This document shows, in pieces, positions 15,502 through 25,079 of a stretch of 64,000 bases of DNA; the first letter of the stretch is position 1; each line of letters starts with the position of its first letter. The translations under genes and the position numbers were made by a program. The notes under the pieces were generated by a model. That model was not told the DNA's origin. It saw only the letters and a program-made list of their open reading frames with translations, and did no database searches. The stretch is from Lachnoclostridium edouardi (GTDB taxonomy: Bacteria > Bacillota > Clostridia > Lachnospirales > Lachnospiraceae): contig NZ_OESQ01000001.1 in the NCBI RefSeq assembly GCF_900240245.1, positions 1,899,672 through 1,963,671 on the forward strand. Direction: 5' to 3'.

Positions 15502-17469
15502 ATGTGCCAGAATTGTAAAAAACCATATTATATTACAACGGCCATTGCTTATACATCAGGTAAGCCTCACATTGGAAATACTTATGAAGCTGTTCTTGCA
15601 GACAGCATCGCCCGCTATAAAAGGGCAAAAGGATACGACGTTTTTTTCCAGACTGGAACTGATGAGCACGGCCAGAAAATCGAGCTGAAGGCAGCGGAAG
15701 CACAGGTTACGCCAAAAGAATTTGTAGATCAGATATCTGGAGAGATTAAGACCATCTGGGATTTAATGGATACTTCCTATGATAAGTTTATCAGAACAAC
15801 AGACGAGGACCATGAGAAGCAGGTACAGAAAATTTTTAAAAAGCTGTACGATCAGGGAGATATTTATAAAGGATATTATGAAGGCCTTTACTGTACTCCC
15901 TGCGAATCATTTTTCACAGAGTCTCAGTTAGTAGACGGAAAATGTCCTGACTGCGGACGTGAAGTGCAGCCTGCCAAGGAGGAGGCTTACTTCTTTAAAA
16001 TGAGCAAATATGCAGACCGTTTAATTGAGCATATTAATCAGCATCCTGAGTTCATTCAGCCGGTAGCCAGAAAAAATGAGATGATGAATAACTTCCTCCT
16101 TCCGGGACTTCAGGATCTGTGCGTGTCCAGAACCTCATTTACATGGGGAATTCCAGTGTCCTTTGATCCAAAACATGTAACATATGTGTGGCTGGACGCT
16201 CTTACAAACTACATTACCGGAATTGGCTATGACTGCGACGGAGACAGCACAGAGCAGTTTAACAAGTTCTGGCCTGCTGATCTTCATTTAATAGGAAAAG
16301 ATATTATCCGCTTCCATACTATTTACTGGCCAATTTTCCTGATGGCCTTAGACCTGCCTTTGCCAAAACAGATTTTTGGACATCCATGGCTGCTTCAGGG
16401 CGACGGAAAAATGAGCAAATCCAAGGGAAATGTGCTTTATGCAGATACCTTAGTAGACTTTTTCGGCGTGGACGCCGTAAGATATTTTGTGCTCCATGAG
16501 ATGCCTTTTGATAATGACGGAGTAATTTCCTGGGAGCTGATGGTGGAGAGAATGAACTCTGACCTGGCCAACATTCTGGGCAACTTAGTAAACAGAACAA
16601 TTTCCATGACAAATAAATATTTTGGAGGAACTGTAACAAATACAGGGGTCAGCCAGCCGGTAGATGATGATTTAAAGGCCACTGTGCTGGAGGCAGTTAA
16701 AAAAGCTGATGAGAAGATGGATAAGCTGAGAGTGGCAGATGCAATTACGGAAATCTTCAATATTTTCAGAAGAAGCAATAAATATATTGACGAAACCGCC
16801 CCATGGACTTTGGCAAAGGATGAGGCAAATAAAGACCGTCTGGCACAGGTACTTTATAATTTAACAGAGGCTATTACCATTGGAGCTTCTCTTCTGGAAT
16901 CATTTATGCCAAGAACCTCAGAAAAGATTTTAGCTCAGCTGAATACAGAAAAAAGACAGCTGGATGAAATGAATGAGTTCGGAAAATATCCGTCCGGCAA
17001 TCAGGTGACAGAAAAGCCTGAGATATTGTTTGCCCGTATGGATATGAAAGAAGTAATGGAAAAGGTGGAGGCTATGAACGCCGCCTGCGCAGCAGAGGAT
17101 CAGCCGGAAGAAGAACTGAATGTAATTGATATAGAAGCAAAGCCGGAGATTACTTATGATGATTTTGCCAAGCTGCAGTTTCAGGTAGGAGAAATTATTG
17201 CCTGCGAGGAGGTTCCAAAGTCTAAAAAACTGCTTTGCTCCAAAGTTCGGGTAGGCAGTCAGGTAAAACAGATTGTCAGCGGAATCAAAGCTCATTACAC
17301 GCCAGAACAGATGGTAGGAAAAAAGGTAATGGTAGTTGTAAACTTAAAACCTGCCAAGCTGGCCGGAGTACTTTCAGAGGGAATGCTGTTGTGCGCAGAG
17401 GACGCAGAAGGCAATTTGTCATTAATGACGCCGGAAAAGGATATGCCTGCAGGAGCAGAGATCTGCTAA
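15502..17469 (+). CDS. metG: Methionyl-tRNA synthetase
   Basis: This 655-residue class I enzyme charges tRNA-Met. The HIGH-type motif is GKPHIGN (near residue 23), the zinc knuckle Cys pairs are CTPCESFF and CPDCGRE, and the KMSKS motif is GKMSKSKGN. The C-terminal ~110 residues form the tRNA-binding EMAP/OB domain (YDDFAKLQFQVGEI through KPAKLAGVLSEGM), which promotes dimerisation. AGGGAGG at 15488-15494 fixes the ATG at 15502 rather than the upstream in-frame codons. A terminator follows at 17523-17587. Confidence 0.95.
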   Translation: MCQNCKKPYYITTAIAYTSGKPHIGNTYEAVLADSIARYKRAKGYDVFFQTGTDEHGQKIELKAAEAQVTPKEFVDQISGEIKTIWDLMDTSYDKFIRTTDEDHEKQVQKIFKKLYDQGDIYKGYYEGLYCTPCESFFTESQLVDGKCPDCGREVQPAKEEAYFFKMSKYADRLIEHINQHPEFIQPVARKNEMMNNFLLPGLQDLCVSRTSFTWGIPVSFDPKHVTYVWLDALTNYITGIGYDCDGDSTEQFNKFWPADLHLIGKDIIRFHTIYWPIFLMALDLPLPKQIFGHPWLLQGDGKMSKSKGNVLYADTLVDFFGVDAVRYFVLHEMPFDNDGVISWELMVERMNSDLANILGNLVNRTISMTNKYFGGTVTNTGVSQPVDDDLKATVLEAVKKADEKMDKLRVADAITEIFNIFRRSNKYIDETAPWTLAKDEANKDRLAQVLYNLTEAITIGASLLESFMPRTSEKILAQLNTEKRQLDEMNEFGKYPSGNQVTEKPEILFARMDMKEVMEKVEAMNAACAAEDQPEEELNVIDIEAKPEITYDDFAKLQFQVGEIIACEEVPKSKKLLCSKVRVGSQVKQIVSGIKAHYTPEQMVGKKVMVVVNLKPAKLAGVLSEGMLLCAEDAEGNLSLMTPEKDMPAGAEIC

Positions 17470-17522
17470 AAATCAGCTGTATGCCTATAGTGCCGGCAGC
17501 GGCAATAACAGATGTTTATAAT

Positions 17523-17587
17523 AAAAACAGGATGTCTTTATATTTGGATTAAAGGTCTGAATAAAAGCAGGGCATCCTGTTTTTTCT
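17523..17587 (+). terminator. Intrinsic terminator after metG
   Basis: AAAACAGGATG (17523-17533) pairs with CATCCTGTTTT (17572-17582), which runs into T residues. It lies about 50 bp after the metG stop. Confidence 0.8.
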
Positions 17588-17615
17588 ATATTTATAGAAG
17601 ATAGAGGGGAAAGAA

Positions 17616-18077
17616 ATGATCATTCGGGAATATAGACCTTCAGACTGCAGAGAAATAGCAGAACTTTTTTATAATACTGTTCACACAGTAAATGCTGCAG
17701 ATTACTCAAAGCCTCAGTTAAATGCGTGGGCAACTGGAAAAGTAGACTTAGAGAAGTGGAATAGTTCATTTCAGGAGCATAACAGCTTTGTTGTAATTGA
17801 AGATGAAATAATTGTAGGATTTGGGGATATAGATAAAACCGGTTATTTAGACAGATTGTACGTTCATAGGGATTATCAGGGAAAAGGCGTGGGAAGGATG
17901 CTGTGCGCCAAACTGGAACAAATGGTTCCTGGCGGGAAAATTACTGTTCACGCTTCCATTACAGCAAAGCCTTTTTTTGAAAAAAGAGGGTACAAATTAA
18001 TAAAAAAACAGGAAGTTGAAAGACAGGGAATATTTTTGACTAACTTTATTATGGAAAAACAAGTAGAAAAACTTTAA
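17616..18077 (+). CDS. GNAT-family N-acetyltransferase
   Basis: The 153-residue protein has the GNAT fold signature: an N-terminal IIREYRPSDCREIAELFYNTV, then GFGDIDKTGYLDRLYVHRDYQGKGVGRML with the acetyl-CoA pyrophosphate loop (Q/R-x-x-G-x-G/A), and a C-terminal PFFEKRGYK. It resembles YafP/PhnO-type small-molecule acetyltransferases. The substrate is unknown. GAGGGGAAAGAA provides its ribosome site. It is isolated between metG and the sigma-54 promoter region. Confidence 0.85.
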   Translation: MIIREYRPSDCREIAELFYNTVHTVNAADYSKPQLNAWATGKVDLEKWNSSFQEHNSFVVIEDEIIVGFGDIDKTGYLDRLYVHRDYQGKGVGRMLCAKLEQMVPGGKITVHASITAKPFFEKRGYKLIKKQEVERQGIFLTNFIMEKQVEKL

Positions 18078-18114
18078 TAGAAACAAAAAGTGAGAAACAT
18101 ATGTTACTGAATGT

Positions 18115-18132
18115 AACTTGAATGAAACAAAT
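18115..18132 (+). promoter_or_regulatory. Candidate upstream activator site for the pdxA2 sigma-54 promoter
   Basis: AACTTGAATGAAACAAAT matches 29819-29836 at 16 of 18 positions. Both copies lie about 120-130 bp upstream of a perfect -24/-12 promoter, and both sit among further GAAAC boxes. Binding by the PrpR-type activator encoded at 34403-36298 is inferred. Confidence 0.45.
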
Positions 18133-18245
18133 TGAAATGAAGAAAAATAATAAATTGGATTTTCCTTCCATGTTTTGTGCATAGTGCATAAAAAAATAAT
18201 CATAATTATGTGTGTTTTAGACAATGAAACCCCTGTTTTTAGAGT

Positions 18246-18261
18246 TGGCACATCCTTTGCT
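18246..18261 (+). promoter_or_regulatory. sigma-54 (-24/-12) promoter before pdxA2
   Basis: TGGCACATCCTTTGCT fits the consensus TGGCAC-R-N4-TTGCW exactly, with GG at 18247-18248 and GC at 18259-18260. Transcription would start near 18272, about 40 bp before the pdxA2 start. The only sigma-54 activator in the window is encoded at 34403-36298. Confidence 0.9.
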
Positions 18262-18313
18262 TTTAATACATGCAGATACATAATCAAGATTTAAAAAGGA
18301 AGGGGAAAATAAT

Positions 18314-19318
18314 ATGAGCAAAAAACCAGTATTAGGTATCATCTTAGGAGATGCAGCAGGCGTAGGCCCAGAGATTATTTCTAAATTAGCTGCTGAAAAC
18401 TTTTATGATGAGTACTGCAAGCCAATCATCCTTGGAGATGTAAGAGTATTTGAAAGAGGATGCAAAATCAACGGAGTAGACGTAAAAACCCAGATTATCA
18501 GCGATGTATCTGAAGCTACATGGGAGGATGGAATCCCGGTACTGGATCAGAAAGATCTGGACCCTGAAAACGTTCCGTTCGGTCAGCTGAATATTGAAAG
18601 CGGACGTGCATGTTTAAATCTTTTAAAGCTGGGAATTGAATTATTCCAGTCAGAAAAAATCGACGGCTTCTGCTTCGGCCCATTAAATAAAGCGGGAATG
18701 ATCCAGGCAGGCTGCAAATTTGAAAGCGAACATCACTACATGGCTCACCTGTTAAACCACACAGCTCCATTTGGAGAGATCAACGTAGTTGACAATATGT
18801 GGACAACAAGAACCACAAGCCATATTCCGATTGCTAAAGTAAGTGAGAACCTGACAGTTGAAAAGATTATGAGAGCTATTACATTAGCTAACACAACATT
18901 AAAGACAACTGGTCTGGACAGCCCAAGAATCGGCGTTGCAGCATTAAACCCACACTGCGGTGAAAACGGAAAATGCGGCAGAGAAGAAATTGATGTAATT
19001 GCTCCGGCAATTGAGGAAGCTAAGAAACAGGGAATCAACGCATCAGGCCCATGGTCATCTGATATTCTTTTCCACAAAGCATTTGTAGGACAGGAATTTG
19101 ACGGAGTTGTTACAATGTACCACGATCAGGGACAGATCGCTCTGAAGTTGAGAGGCTTTGAAAGAGGAATTACAATCGCCGGAGGCCTTCCAGTGCCGAT
19201 CGCAACATGCGGACACGGAACAGCATACGACATTGCAGGCAAGGGAATCGTACATACAACTTCCTTTGAGAACGCAGTAAAAATGACAGCCAAAATGGCA
19301 GCTAACGTAAGAGGCTAA
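18314..19318 (+). CDS. pdxA2: PdxA2-type four-carbon acid-sugar phosphate dehydrogenase
   Basis: This 334-residue enzyme belongs to the PdxA family of NAD-dependent, metal-using oxidative decarboxylases. Visible signatures are GIILGDAAGVGPEI at the N-terminus, ESEHHYMAHLL with a metal His, NPHCGENG, the family motif VTMYHDQGQIALK, and GTAYDIAGKG at the end. PdxA2 paralogues oxidise 4-phospho-erythronate or threonate to a keto acid that decarboxylates to dihydroxyacetone phosphate. No pdxJ is nearby, and TTT transporter genes follow directly, which supports catabolism over vitamin B6 synthesis. It is the first gene after a sigma-54 promoter. A DUF1537 kinase that could supply the phosphate lies at 48894. 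Confidence 0.8.
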   Translation: MSKKPVLGIILGDAAGVGPEIISKLAAENFYDEYCKPIILGDVRVFERGCKINGVDVKTQIISDVSEATWEDGIPVLDQKDLDPENVPFGQLNIESGRACLNLLKLGIELFQSEKIDGFCFGPLNKAGMIQAGCKFESEHHYMAHLLNHTAPFGEINVVDNMWTTRTTSHIPIAKVSENLTVEKIMRAITLANTTLKTTGLDSPRIGVAALNPHCGENGKCGREEIDVIAPAIEEAKKQGINASGPWSSDILFHKAFVGQEFDGVVTMYHDQGQIALKLRGFERGITIAGGLPVPIATCGHGTAYDIAGKGIVHTTSFENAVKMTAKMAANVRG

Positions 19319-19355
19319 TATAGTTTAAAGTAACAGATTTTAAGGGGTGGATATA

Positions 19356-19805
19356 ATGAAGAAATTTGGTACTAGACAATTAGTTCCCGTTCTGGCTGCT
19401 GTTATAGGTATTGTTTTTGCTTTTATCGGATTTACACAGCTGGGCTTTTGGAATGGCGTGGATGGACCGCAGCCGGGGTTCTTTCCAAGCATTATGGCAA
19501 TTGTAATGGTTTTATCAAGCATTCTTGCCTTTGTACAGTCTTTAAAAGAAGATGAAAAAACGAAGTATGAAAAAGATGAGCTCCTTGTAGTAGCAGGAGG
19601 AGCCGGAATATTTGCAGGCAGCTTTATTATTGGCCTGCTTCCAACATGTTACCTTTTCGTTGTTCTCTGGTTAAAAATTTTCGAGAAAGAGACATGGAAA
19701 AATACATTAGTTGTATTGGCAATTATTGCTGCCATTACAATTGGAGTATTTTATATATGGCTCGGAATTCAGTTCCCAATGGGACTGTTTGAAAACTTTA
19801 TGTAA
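19356..19805 (+). CDS. TTT transporter small membrane subunit (TctB), system 1
   Basis: The 149-residue protein has four hydrophobic segments and the TctB-like opening GFTQLGFWNGVDGPQPGFFP, a conserved stretch in which subunit families show G-x-x-P-G-F-F-P. TctB pairs with the large TctA channel and the TctC receptor to import carboxylates using ion gradients. AAGGGG at 19342-19347 points to the ATG at 19356 rather than the earlier in-frame GTG. It is followed 14 bp later by tctA. Confidence 0.82.
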   Translation: MKKFGTRQLVPVLAAVIGIVFAFIGFTQLGFWNGVDGPQPGFFPSIMAIVMVLSSILAFVQSLKEDEKTKYEKDELLVVAGGAGIFAGSFIIGLLPTCYLFVVLWLKIFEKETWKNTLVVLAIIAAITIGVFYIWLGIQFPMGLFENFM

Positions 19806-19819
19806 GAGGGGGAAACGAG

Positions 19820-21334
19820 ATGGGAAACATTGGATTATTGATGAATGGATTTCAGACCGCTCTTACAATAGAGAATATTGGAGCTGCGTTTTTAGGCGCA
19901 ATTCTGGGTCTGATCGTAGGCGCAATGCCAGGTATTGGAAGCCTTGCGGGCGTAGCCCTTTTGCTTCCTCTGACATACAAGTTTAACCCAACTACAGCGA
20001 TTATCATGTTGGGCGCTCTGTACTATTCTAACATGTACGGCGGAAGCTTCAGTGCAATTTTGCTGAATATTCCTGGAGACTCTCCGGCAGTTATGACTGC
20101 TTTGGACGGTTATCCTATGGCAACAAAGAAAAAACGTCCTGGACAGGCGCTTTTTACAGCCAATATGTCCTCCTTTATCGGCGGTACCATTGGTATTTGT
20201 ATTCTGACCTTTATGGGACCTGCTTTGGCAGATATTGGTTTGAAATTCGGACCTTCCGAGATGACGGCTATTCTTTTAATTGCCATGACTTCTATCAGCT
20301 GGCTGGTAGGTGAAAACCCTACAAAGGGTGTAGTAATCACTATGCTTGGTATTTTGCTGGCAAGTATGGGTATGGATACCCTGTCCGGCTCTCCAAGATA
20401 TGATTTTGGAAACATGCATCTTTTAGGTGGTATTCCTTTTACTCCGTTTATTATTGGTACAGTAGGCTTTTCACAGGTTATCAGCCTGGTTATGGAAAGA
20501 AACTCTGACGCCAGCAGAAAACAGGTAGGAGAGGGAATGAAGCTGAGCATTGGAGGAAGCTTGCTTACAGCCCATGACTTTAAGAGACTTCTTCCTCCTG
20601 CAATTCGTTCTGGTTTCCTGGGAACATTTGTAGGCGTACTGCCTGGAGCAGGGGCTACCACAGGTTCCTTTATGGGATATGCTATGCAGAAAAACTTTAA
20701 GAGCGAAGAAGAGATGGGAACAGGCGCTATTGAAGGTATAGCGGCTTGTGAGGCAGCCAACAATGCAGCTGCAGCCGGCGCATTTGCTCCCCTTCTGGCA
20801 CTGGGAATTCCAGGTTCAGGAACAGGAGCCGTATTATTAGGCGGATTAATGATGTGGGGGTTGAATCCAGGACCATTGTTATTTACAAATGAGCCTGACT
20901 TTACATGGGGCCTTATTGCTTCACTGTTTTTATCCAATATTTTAACATTGGTTATTGCAATTTGCGTTATTCCATTCCTGCTGAAAATCCTTTCAGTACC
21001 GGTAAAATATATGATTCCATGTATTACATGTATTTGTATGGTAGGCGCTTACAGCTCCAGCTACTCTATGTATGGAGTGTTGATTATGATACTTTCTGGT
21101 ATTGTAGCATATTTCCTGCAGAAAAACGGATATCCTACAGCTCCTATGATGTTATCCTTTGTATTAGCTCCGCTTCTGGAATCTAATATGAGAAAAGCAT
21201 TTATTATTTCCGGCGGAAGCCTGAATATCTTTTTTACAAGACCAATTACCTGCGTACTGATGCTGATCTTCCTGGCCATGGTAGCAACTCCTATTATTAA
21301 GTCTATTATCAGAGCCAGAAAAAAACAGGCGTAG
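19820..21334 (+). CDS. TTT transporter large membrane subunit (TctA), system 1
   Basis: This 504-residue permease has about 12 membrane segments and the duplicated TctA signatures: GLIVGAMPGIGSLAGVALLLP in the first half and GTFVGVLPGAGATTGSFMGY in the second, plus LGIPGSGTGAVLLGGLMMWGL. The family moves tricarboxylates and other organic acids. The gene order B-A-C differs from the second TTT operon at 26.2-29.3 kb (B-C-A). GAGGGGG precedes the ATG. Confidence 0.92.
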   Translation: MGNIGLLMNGFQTALTIENIGAAFLGAILGLIVGAMPGIGSLAGVALLLPLTYKFNPTTAIIMLGALYYSNMYGGSFSAILLNIPGDSPAVMTALDGYPMATKKKRPGQALFTANMSSFIGGTIGICILTFMGPALADIGLKFGPSEMTAILLIAMTSISWLVGENPTKGVVITMLGILLASMGMDTLSGSPRYDFGNMHLLGGIPFTPFIIGTVGFSQVISLVMERNSDASRKQVGEGMKLSIGGSLLTAHDFKRLLPPAIRSGFLGTFVGVLPGAGATTGSFMGYAMQKNFKSEEEMGTGAIEGIAACEAANNAAAAGAFAPLLALGIPGSGTGAVLLGGLMMWGLNPGPLLFTNEPDFTWGLIASLFLSNILTLVIAICVIPFLLKILSVPVKYMIPCITCICMVGAYSSSYSMYGVLIMILSGIVAYFLQKNGYPTAPMMLSFVLAPLLESNMRKAFIISGGSLNIFFTRPITCVLMLIFLAMVATPIIKSIIRARKKQA

Positions 21335-21373
21335 GAAAAGGTAATTAAAGTATAATTGAAGCTATAAAATTAT

Positions 21374-21395
21374 GGGCCTGTCTAAGGGCAGGCTC
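21374..21395 (+). promoter_or_regulatory. Intercistronic hairpin between tctA and tctC
   Basis: GCCTG and CAGGC enclose an eight-base loop inside a 137-bp intercistronic gap. Such elements often allow the receptor gene to be expressed more strongly than the membrane subunits; that role is inference here. Confidence 0.35.
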
Positions 21396-21471
21396 ATTGA
21401 AACATGATTTCTGCTGTCTGGAAGGTTGGACAGTTAGAAATAAATATAATGAAAAGAAGGGGTAAGGAAAA

Positions 21472-22458
21472 ATGAAGAAAAAAATCGCATTAGCACTTGC
21501 AGGCCTGATGATGCTTTCTACAGTAGCAGGCTGTGGTAAAAAAGACGTTGGTGAAGATGGTAAATTTACACCACAGGATACAATCAACTGGACAGTAACC
21601 AGCTCCCCAGGCGGCGGAAGCGATATTTATACCAGAATGATTTCTGATATTATGACAAAGAATGAATTGATCAACGGCCAGACTGTAGTTGTAACCAACA
21701 AAACAGACGGCAGCGGTGAGGTTGGACGTAACGAAGTTGCCAACACAAAGGGTAAAAAAGCGAACTATACACTTTTGACATTTAACAGCGGCGACTTAAT
21801 GCCAATGGTTCAGAATACAAAAAACAGAGCTGCAAACTTTAAGATTGTTGCAATCATGGCAGTTGATAAGCAGCTGATCTTCAAGGGCGAGAAAACAACA
21901 TATAATGATTTTGTTGAGGCTATTGAAGCTGCAAAGAACGGCACAAAAGTTGTAATCGGCGGTTCTAAGGGCGACGACGTTGCTACATACGAGGCAATGT
22001 TAGAAGAAATTCAGGTTCCAAAGGAAAACTTAACTTACATTACATATGACTCTACAGGCGACGCTATTACAGCTGCACTTGGCGGACACGTTGAGTTTGT
22101 TATCTCTAAACCAGCAGCAGCTTCTGAGTACGTTGAGGCAGGCTCTCTGATTCCTGTACTGGCTCTGGCAACAGAAAGATATACAGGCAACCTGGCAGAC
22201 GCTCCTACACTTAGCGAAATCGGCGACTACGAGGACGTAGAAGTTCCTGTATGGCGTGGCGTTGCAGCTCCTAAGGAAATGAGCGATGAGGCAGTTGCAT
22301 TCTACAGCGAAGCATTAAAGAAAGTTTCTGAGACAGACGAGTGGAAGAATGACTATCTGGAGAAGAACAAATTAATCTCCAACTATATGGATTCAGCAGC
22401 AGCAACAGAGTTCGTTACTCAGTATGAGGCTGATTATCTGGCTACATTAGGACAGTAA
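21472..22458 (+). CDS. TTT transporter substrate-binding lipoprotein (TctC), system 1
   Basis: The 328-residue product has a lipoprotein signal peptide (lipobox VAGC) and the TctC/Bug-type receptor fold. The ligand-loop signature WTVTSSPGGGSDIYTRM near the N-terminus binds a carboxylate in characterised members. Membrane-anchored outside the cell, it would deliver an organic acid to the TctAB pair encoded upstream. A strong hairpin ends the operon at 22466-22536. Confidence 0.9.
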   Translation: MKKKIALALAGLMMLSTVAGCGKKDVGEDGKFTPQDTINWTVTSSPGGGSDIYTRMISDIMTKNELINGQTVVVTNKTDGSGEVGRNEVANTKGKKANYTLLTFNSGDLMPMVQNTKNRAANFKIVAIMAVDKQLIFKGEKTTYNDFVEAIEAAKNGTKVVIGGSKGDDVATYEAMLEEIQVPKENLTYITYDSTGDAITAALGGHVEFVISKPAAASEYVEAGSLIPVLALATERYTGNLADAPTLSEIGDYEDVEVPVWRGVAAPKEMSDEAVAFYSEALKKVSETDEWKNDYLEKNKLISNYMDSAAATEFVTQYEADYLATLGQ

Positions 22459-22465
22459 TTTTTAT

Positions 22466-22536
22466 AAAACAAGCATATCTATCAGAGTACACTTTGCTGA
22501 AAAGCATAAAGGTCTGATGGGTATGCTTGTTTTAGT
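22466..22536. terminator. Bidirectional terminator between tctC and the AraC-type sensor gene
   Basis: AAAACAAGCATA (22466-22477) pairs with TATGCTTGTTTT (22522-22533), with additional pairing inside (ATCAGA with TCTGAT). It lies between convergent genes and has A/T runs on both sides. Confidence 0.8.
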
Positions 22537-22547
22537 ATAGGGCTTTT

Positions 22548-24833
22548 TTAATCTGTTTTTCTGCAGCTTGTTCTGTATTGTCCTGGAGTTGTATTTTCGT
22601 ACTGTTTAAAGGTTCTCATAAAGCTGCGCACATTATTAAATCCAACCTGAAATCCAATTTGTTCTACAGTCATCTTTGTTTCCTCCAGCAGTTTTTTTGC
22701 TCTGGAAACTCTTAATGTATTAATATATTCTACAAATCCCATATTTAAGGTATCTTTAAAAAGCTTGCTTACATAAGGAGGGCTAAGGTGACAAAAGTCC
22801 GCCAGGTCGTTAAGGGAGATATCCTCCTGAAGATGATTATTAATATATTCCTGCAATCGCTCTGCAATCTTTCCTGAATGAGCCTTATTAAAGCTTTGCA
22901 CCTGAGCCGCCGCAGATTTTACCATAGATTTTACAATAGCGCTTAGATCGTCAGGACTTTTGGCTTCTGACAGGGCGTTGTAGTAATCGTTGGAAGCGCT
23001 GCTGGAATCAGTCTGAAAAGAAAGCCCCTGTTCAATTAAAATGCTGAAGCAGGAGTTTGTAACAGCGGCGCCAATAGAGCGGATTTGTTCCAAAGAAAGC
23101 TCCTGCTGACTTAACTCCTTAAAAATATTTTCCCAGCCCAGCCCGGCTTCCTCTGGAGATCCAGCCCGGATACACTGCTTTAAAAGCTCCATGTATTTAG
23201 TGTCAGGAGGTTTTGAGGCGCTTTGCTCCTGGGAAACAGATTCCTCGCCTGTCTGGCTGTAATATTGATATTTCAGGGAATCTACCCCTTCTCTGTAGGA
23301 ATAAGGCGCGTCAATAATGCTGTCATACAGCTGGCCTGTTCCAATGGCCAGAAAAGGAAAGAGAGGAAGCTGTTCCTGAAGTTCCTTAATTATTTTTACC
23401 AGGGCTTCCCGGCCGTCTAAAGGTTCGTTAAAATCAATATTTAATATTAAGGCCCAGGTGCTTCTGTTTGCCTTGAGAAAAGCAAAGGGCAGCTGCCAGC
23501 GGGATATTTTATTTTCAACAATCTGAGAAAGAGTGTACCTGTGAAGATTTCTGGCGTTTTCGTCAAAACGAGAGACATAATCTTCATAGTCTGGTATTTG
23601 GAACACCACAACTCCGTAACCATGAGTAGTAAATCCCTCATCTATAAAAGAAAGCTTTTCTTCCAATTCCCTTTCTGTAAACGAATCCCCCCTCAGCAGA
23701 CTAAAAAAGAAGTCGTCTTTAACTGCAGGCTTCATATTTTCCAGCGCGGCGGACATGGAGGTATTTTTATTTAAAATGTCTTTATAAGCAGAATGAATCA
23801 GCTGATATTCCCCGGACAAAGACTTACCTGAAATAGTATCCTTTCCGCTGATAGTGTTTATTAAATTCCGGAGAGGCAGGTATAACCTGTAGGAAATTAA
23901 AAATGAAAGCAGACACAGAATAATTAAAGTAACTGCGGCTATTTTAAATAATAATTGAGAAATAGCTCTGTAGGAATTAAAAAATACAGGCATAGGAGCT
24001 GCGGCTATATAAGTCCAGCCTGTTACAGAGGAAAATGTATTCAGGATCACCAGTTCCTCGTTTCCTGTGTCATAAATAAAAGAGCCGTTGCTGCGGTACA
24101 GCTGATTCTGAAACTCCTGTTCCTTTTGATATGAAATATCAGAGGACTGAGAAAACAAGCATTTGCCGTCAGAATCATAGACAGACATCTGCAGAATCGC
24201 AGCCTCGTCAGGGAAGGAGAATAAAAAGGACTTTTCTATATTCAGAATCAGGCATCCTAAACTGCCGGAGGATTTTTTAGGGATATTCTGATATACAGTA
24301 ATAAACTCTATGGGATCTCCGTCTGCAGGAGTATAAACTCTGTCCATCATGGGAGAATAAGTTCCGTCTATATAACAGTCTAAAGCTTCCTTGTCAAAAA
24401 AGTCCTGGTAAGGATATCCGTTTTTGTCAGAAGTTAAAACCAGCTTGTTAAAATTGGAAAATAAATATACCAGATCAATGCCGTTGTCAGCTGTTTTAAT
24501 ATCAGCTAAAGACTTCATAATAAGAGTATTCCGCTGAACCTCCTCAAACGTTGGATCTGTAATAAAGGACAAAAAGGAGCTGTTATCTGACAACTGCTCT
24601 GCAGACTGAAACGCGGAAAAAAGTCTGTTGTCAATTTTGCTTGTGTATTGAAGAAAAGATTTCTGGTTAAAGCGATAGCTTTCGCTTTTCCAGAAACGTT
24701 CAGCCATAGAAGAAAAATATAAAGCCATACAAACAAGAGGAATCACAGAAAAAATACTAAGGAGGAAAAAAGTTTTAAGAAAGGTAGAGCCAAATGTTTT
24801 CTTTTTGTTAAAAAAAGAAGATAGTTTTATCAT
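22548..24833 (-). CDS. Membrane-bound AraC-family regulator with an extracytoplasmic sensor domain
   Basis: This 761-residue protein has a membrane helix at about 17-38, an extracytoplasmic region of about 260 residues resembling a dCache-type sensor, a second helix at about 300-322, a linker similar to YesN-type regulators, and two AraC helix-turn-helix units at about 655-755 (ISLNDLADFCHLSPPYVSKLF and VEQIGFQVGFNNVRSFMRTFKQY). One-component membrane sensors of this kind typically control adjacent transporter genes. It is divergent from the dctP-tctBCA operon, the likely target. AT-rich DNA between them carries inverted repeats at 24945-25007. The ligand is unknown. Confidence 0.85.
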   Translation of the reverse strand: MIKLSSFFNKKKTFGSTFLKTFFLLSIFSVIPLVCMALYFSSMAERFWKSESYRFNQKSFLQYTSKIDNRLFSAFQSAEQLSDNSSFLSFITDPTFEEVQRNTLIMKSLADIKTADNGIDLVYLFSNFNKLVLTSDKNGYPYQDFFDKEALDCYIDGTYSPMMDRVYTPADGDPIEFITVYQNIPKKSSGSLGCLILNIEKSFLFSFPDEAAILQMSVYDSDGKCLFSQSSDISYQKEQEFQNQLYRSNGSFIYDTGNEELVILNTFSSVTGWTYIAAAPMPVFFNSYRAISQLLFKIAAVTLIILCLLSFLISYRLYLPLRNLINTISGKDTISGKSLSGEYQLIHSAYKDILNKNTSMSAALENMKPAVKDDFFFSLLRGDSFTERELEEKLSFIDEGFTTHGYGVVVFQIPDYEDYVSRFDENARNLHRYTLSQIVENKISRWQLPFAFLKANRSTWALILNIDFNEPLDGREALVKIIKELQEQLPLFPFLAIGTGQLYDSIIDAPYSYREGVDSLKYQYYSQTGEESVSQEQSASKPPDTKYMELLKQCIRAGSPEEAGLGWENIFKELSQQELSLEQIRSIGAAVTNSCFSILIEQGLSFQTDSSSASNDYYNALSEAKSPDDLSAIVKSMVKSAAAQVQSFNKAHSGKIAERLQEYINNHLQEDISLNDLADFCHLSPPYVSKLFKDTLNMGFVEYINTLRVSRAKKLLEETKMTVEQIGFQVGFNNVRSFMRTFKQYENTTPGQYRTSCRKTD

Positions 24834-24944
24834 AATGCTTCACTTCCTATTAATTCAATATAGTTTAAAATAGCTCAACTTACAGCAAGACTGATTATAA
24901 CATAGTATTGCAAAATTTACAAATTTGGGAGAATAAAAAAAGAC

Positions 24945-25037
24945 ATGACAATTATTTTGACCAATAAATATAAGAAAAAATGTCATAGAGAATTAAAAGA
25001 ATTGTCACTTGTTCCTAAATATACTCTTGGCTATAAT
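24945..25037 (+). promoter_or_regulatory. Promoter and candidate AraC operator region before the dctP-tctBCA operon
   Basis: TTGTTC (25009-25014) and TATAAT (25032-25037) with 17-bp spacing form a sigma-A promoter. Just upstream, TGACAATT (24946-24953) and AATTGTCA (25000-25007) form an 8-bp inverted repeat, with ATGACA/TGTCAT (24945-24950 and 24981-24986) as a further pair. These are plausible sites for the divergent AraC-type regulator. Confidence 0.5.
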
Positions 25038-25079
25038 AAACACATGTCATGCATGATGAAAGAGAAAGGTACCTGAAAA

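Noticed and set aside
20110-20937. 275-residue minus-strand frame inside tctA
   Set aside because: Pro/Ser/Ile-rich antisense shadow of a well-supported permease gene.
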